A model generated the notes under the pieces. It saw nothing but the letters and a program-made list of their open reading frames with translations, did no database searches and had not been told where the DNA came from. This document shows positions 23,564-25,742 of a DNA stretch of 25,742 bases, one piece after another (position 1 is the stretch's first letter; each line of letters opens with the position of its first letter). The stretch comes from UBA1049 sp964525815 (lineage in GTDB: Bacteria; Bacillota; Clostridia; Oscillospirales; CAG-382). The DNA lies in assembly GCA_964525815.1 (NCBI GenBank), contig CAZGJQ010000017.1, forward strand, positions 1-25,742, given 5' to 3'. The position numbers and the translations under genes are program-made.

Positions 23564-24388
23564 TTATTCCGCAAAGCTTAATTCATTAATTACTTCGTTC
23601 TTAACTCTCGGTGCTTGCTGTAGCTTTTCGAAGAGCTCTCCGTAACGCAATGTGTCGCTTCCGATTCTTATAGCTCCTGCACGCATTGAAACCGGGATTT
23701 TGTTTCCGTCAATGGTAATACTGGTATCGTTTTGCTTAAGAATGCCGTCAACGAGCATTTTAACCTGTTCTTTTTCGGTATAGTCGGTAACTATCACAAA
23801 TTCGTCTCCGCCTATTCTGAACAACAGCATATTATCATCACAAGCCGTATCCATTCTTTTTAAGCACTCCAAAATAACCTTGTCTCCTGCCGATGAGCCA
23901 AATGTGTCATTTATGTACTTCAAGTGTACGGCATCGAAGCAGACAACGTATTTTCCTTTCCTTGATTTCAAGTAATCATAGAGCTCGGAAATATCAAACT
24001 TTCTTTTTGACATATGTGTCTCTCCTTCCGTATTTAATGTTAACCTCGGGAATATTCCGGTAAACTGCCATGTTTTTTTGAACTTTGAAGGCGTAATGTG
24101 CCATATTTTAATGAATGCTCTTGCGAAAACCTCGGGTGAATTATAACCATATTTCATAGCGGCAGCGGTTACGGTGATATTCATCCCGACCATATCACGG
24201 GCAGCAAGTGTCATGCGTCTCCTTGTTATGTATTCCCCGATACTGATTCTGAAAACATGACTAAAGAGCTTCTGCAAATGAGACAATGAACAATAGCAAG
24301 CTCTTGAAACCTCCTCCTGAACAATCGATTCGCATATATTTAATTCAATATAGTTTAATGCATCGGACAATATACCGAAGTCCTTCAT
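23564..24388 (-). CDS. AraC-type regulator fused to a GGDEF (diguanylate cyclase) domain
   Basis: The 274-residue protein joins two units. Residues 1-110 form an AraC/XylS double helix-turn-helix: the first helix pair covers VSRACYCSLSHLQKLFSHVF, and the second covers TVTAAAMKYGYNSPEVFARAF followed by ITPSKFKK. Residues about 126-274 form a GGDEF domain, with FDAVHLKYINDTFG near 151-164 and an intact RIGGDEF at 191-197. GGDEF enzymes make cyclic di-GMP from two GTP. The inhibitory RxxD site that normally precedes GGDEF is absent. No sensor domain or membrane segment is seen. A strong internal ribosome binding site (GGAAGGAGAG) lies seven bases before an in-frame ATG at 24013, so a 149-residue GGDEF-only product may also be made. 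The first start has only a weak GGTGAT. Confidence 0.9.
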   Translation of the reverse strand: MKDFGILSDALNYIELNICESIVQEEVSRACYCSLSHLQKLFSHVFRISIGEYITRRRMTLAARDMVGMNITVTAAAMKYGYNSPEVFARAFIKIWHITPSKFKKTWQFTGIFPRLTLNTEGETHMSKRKFDISELYDYLKSRKGKYVVCFDAVHLKYINDTFGSSAGDKVILECLKRMDTACDDNMLLFRIGGDEFVIVTDYTEKEQVKMLVDGILKQNDTSITIDGNKIPVSMRAGAIRIGSDTLRYGELFEKLQQAPRVKNEVINELSFAE

Positions 24389-24425
24389 AGCTTATCACCG
24401 TCCATATAGCACTGTTTACAAAATC

Positions 24426-24434
24426 ATTATACCA
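24426..24434 (-). promoter_or_regulatory. Extended -10 promoter of the AraC-GGDEF gene
   Basis: On the minus strand TGGTATAAT, an exact extended -10 (TATAAT at 24431-24426), without a clear -35. Transcription would start near 24419, about 30 bases before the gene. Confidence 0.55.
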
Positions 24435-24476
24435 CAAATCTTATTAATTTCTTGATGTTTTGAGCATACTTAAAAG

Positions 24477-24504
24477 AAAAGAGCGTCCCGAGGGAAGCTC
24501 TTTT
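24477..24504 (-). terminator. Terminator of the rubrerythrin gene
   Basis: AAAAGAGC at 24477-24484 pairs with GCTCTTTT at 24497-24504, with further TCC/GGA pairing inside. On the minus strand CTTTTCTTTT follows. It lies about 20 bases after the rubrerythrin stop. Confidence 0.75.
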
Positions 24505-24524
24505 TTATTAGTTCTGTTCGCTGC

Positions 24525-25079
24525 TTAATATCTATCCGCTTTTATCTGGAAGAATGCCTGCGGGTGCTGGCATACGGGGCAGAGCTCGGGTGCTTTTTTT
24601 CCTACATGGATATGTCCGCAATTCATGCACTGCCAAACAACCACATCGTCCCTTATAAAGACGGTGTCCGTTTCAAGCTGGTTTAAAATGGCTCTGTATC
24701 TTGCCTCGTGCTCCTTCTCAATCTTGGCAACCGATTCAAACAGATTTGCTATGCTGTCAAAGCCCTCTTCTCTTGCGGTCTTGGCAAAGCCGGCATACAT
24801 ATCTGTCCACTCGTAGTTCTCGCCCGCAGCGGCGTCCTTGAGGTTAACAGCGGTCGTGGGTATGCCGCCGTCATGTAGAATTTTAAACCAGATTTTTGCG
24901 TGCTCCTTCTCGTTTGCGGAGGTCTCGGCAAAAATATCGGAAATAACGGTATAGCCTTCCTTTTTTGCCACACTCGCATAATAGTCATACTTAACTCTTG
25001 CCTGCGATTCGCCGGCAAATGCCGCCAATAAATTAGCCTCCGTCTTTGTTCCCTTAAGATTTTCAACCTTGTAGCTCAT
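24525..25079 (-). CDS. rbr: Rubrerythrin
   Basis: A cytosolic di-iron peroxidase that reduces hydrogen peroxide in anaerobes. The 184-residue protein has an N-terminal four-helix ferritin-like domain with Glu24, the ETSANEKEHAKI helix (Glu57, His60) and IEKEHEARY as iron ligands, then a C-terminal rubredoxin-like iron site, CMNC and CPVC separated by 12 residues, which passes electrons to the di-iron centre. AAGGAGA precedes the ATG at good spacing. It starts 12 bases after the PerR-like gene and the two are probably co-transcribed, the usual arrangement for peroxide defence in Clostridia. No residue is missing. Confidence 0.97.
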   Translation of the reverse strand: MSYKVENLKGTKTEANLLAAFAGESQARVKYDYYASVAKKEGYTVISDIFAETSANEKEHAKIWFKILHDGGIPTTAVNLKDAAAGENYEWTDMYAGFAKTAREEGFDSIANLFESVAKIEKEHEARYRAILNQLETDTVFIRDDVVVWQCMNCGHIHVGKKAPELCPVCQHPQAFFQIKADRY

Positions 25080-25091
25080 TGTTCGTCTCCT

Positions 25092-25490
25092 TTATTTTGT
25101 TTTTTTTATTTTTCTGCAATCGGCACATATTCCGCTGAAAATAATCTCATGACTTTTAATTAAGAATCCTGTACTTTTACACTCGGCATCGTCAAGCTCA
25201 AAATCATATTCAATATCGGTCAAATCCTCAAACCGTCCGCATATCTCACAGCAAATATGATAGTGCTTATCGGGGTTCTTTTCGAAACGGTCAGGACGGT
25301 TGGGAATCAACAGCCTTTTTATAATACCCTGCTCGGCAAGCCTGTTTAGATTTCGGTATACCGTGGTAAGGCTTACATTCGGAATGTCCTCCAGAACCCT
25401 CTTATAGACCTCCTCGGCAGTGGGATGTTTCTGTGAGCTCTTTATTGCATGAAGGATTATTTTTTTCTGTTTTGTATTACGCTCGTCCAT
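25092..25490 (-). CDS. perR: PerR-like peroxide-sensing repressor (Fur family)
   Basis: A 132-residue Fur-family repressor. The winged helix covers about 1-62 with recognition stretch NVSLTTVYRNLNRLAEQG, and the dimer domain follows. Structural zinc cysteines are C81/C84 and C122/C125. Aligned with Bacillus PerR, the regulatory metal ligands are His22 (H37), His76 (H91), His78 (H93) and Asp89 (D104); Asp at that last place is typical of peroxide-sensing PerR and not of Fur. The fifth ligand, D85 in Bacillus, is Glu70 here. It directly precedes rubrerythrin, a classic PerR target in clostridia, so the PerR call is preferred to Fur. A promoter at 25524-25552 lies upstream. Confidence 0.88.
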   Translation of the reverse strand: MDERNTKQKKIILHAIKSSQKHPTAEEVYKRVLEDIPNVSLTTVYRNLNRLAEQGIIKRLLIPNRPDRFEKNPDKHYHICCEICGRFEDLTDIEYDFELDDAECKSTGFLIKSHEIIFSGICADCRKIKKTK

Positions 25491-25523
25491 CGCAGCCTCT
25501 TAATAGCATTTATTATCATTTAG

Positions 25524-25552
25524 AGTATACATTAAAATAAAGCGTTTGTCAA
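25524..25552 (-). promoter_or_regulatory. Promoter of perR-rubrerythrin
   Basis: On the minus strand TTGACA (25552-25547), a 17-base spacer and TATACT (25529-25524). Strong match to consensus. The leader to the ATG is about 30 bases. Confidence 0.8.
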
Positions 25553-25555
25553 CCG

Positions 25556-25570
25556 TTATAATTATTTTTT
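25556..25570. promoter_or_regulatory. Possible Per box between divergent promoters
   Basis: TTATAATTATTTTTT has one exact half of the Bacillus Per box TTATAAT-N-ATTATAA and a degenerate second half (11 of 14 positions). It sits between the -35 elements of the perR and ygiQ promoters. The AT-rich setting makes chance matches likely. Confidence 0.25.
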
Positions 25571-25598
25571 TGATAAAGAAATCTGTTTGTGCTATAAT
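25570..25598 (+). promoter_or_regulatory. Promoter of the YgiQ-type gene
   Basis: TTGATA at 25570-25575, a 17-base spacer, TATAAT at 25593-25598 and extended TGc. The leader to ATG 25639 is about 35 bases. Confidence 0.8.
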
Positions 25599-25638
25599 TT
25601 ATAAGAGAATAATCTAAAAAAGATAACAGGAGCAGCAT

Positions 25639-25742
25639 ATGTCTTTTTTGCCGATGTCAAGGGAAGAGCTGTCGGAGCACGGCGAACCCATTTTGGATTT
25701 TATTATAATAACGGGGGACGCTTATGTGGACCATCCGTCCTT
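25639..25742 (+). CDS. YgiQ-family radical SAM protein, N-terminal fragment
   Basis: Only the first 34 codons are inside the window. The start follows AACAGGAGCAGC, a good ribosome binding site. The translated piece begins MSFLPMSREELSEHGEP and continues with LDFIIITGDAYVDHPS, the conserved entry of YgiQ (UPF0313) proteins. The radical SAM CxxxCxxC motif lies beyond the window. The reaction of the family is not established here. It is divergent from perR. Confidence 0.85.
   Translation, partial: MSFLPMSREELSEHGEPILDFIIITGDAYVDHPS

Overview
The window reads as a chromosomal segment of a Clostridia-type Bacillota (Oscillospirales/Ruminococcaceae-like). The grounds are consistent AGGAGG-type ribosome binding sites, short gene-to-gene overlaps, TTGACA/TATAAT promoters often carrying an extended TGn -10, a phoH-ybeY-era-recO-mutS2 gene order, PspC, rubrerythrin with a PerR-like regulator, and lipoproteins with short lipoboxes. 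No tRNA, rRNA, CRISPR array, transposase or phage gene was seen. Gene density is high and no gene-free stretch exceeds about 230 bases.

Layout from left to right. (1) 1-1167 is the C-terminal 388 codons of htpG, followed by a hairpin. (2) 1313-2260 is a cysteine-rich protein with a possible C39/BtrH-like fold, with its own promoter. (3) 2315-8072, minus strand, is a compact operon read phoH, ybeY, era, recO, mutS2, pspC: RNA/ribosome maturation, DNA repair and collided-ribosome handling. (4) 8291-11779 holds two divergent secreted lipoproteins, an alkaline phosphatase with a duplicated N-terminal module and an orphan solute-binding protein, sharing an intergenic region with two near-consensus promoters. 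(5) 11909-14880 is a zinc-uptake operon znuA-znuC-znuB-zur with a 7-1-7 palindrome at the expected transcription start. (6) 14958-18332, minus strand, is nadB-nadC followed by an acid-rich, membrane-anchored surface protein. (7) 18419-19336, minus strand, is metA, whose Glu111 predicts acetyl-CoA use. (8) 19510-22720, plus strand, is a YrdC/Sua5 gene, coaE, a lytic transglycosylase and an M18 aminopeptidase, the first three coupled by GTGA overlaps. (9) 22857-24388, minus strand, carries two less ordinary genes: a 201-residue protein whose N-terminus resembles the PLMP/RRXRR module of IscB-type proteins, and an AraC-GGDEF fusion with a strong internal start in front of the GGDEF half. (10) 24525-25490, minus strand, is a perR-like gene followed by rubrerythrin. 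(11) From 25639 a YgiQ-type radical SAM protein begins divergently and runs off the window.

Two Fur-family regulators lie about 10 kb apart, each beside the genes it most likely controls (zinc uptake; peroxide defence). Most of the window is housekeeping. The best candidates for something new are the PLMP-like protein and the AraC-GGDEF dual-start gene, then the duplicated module on the alkaline phosphatase, the Glu-for-His change in ZnuA, and the acid-rich protein attached to the NAD operon. No complete, clearly novel multigene system can be demonstrated from sequence alone.
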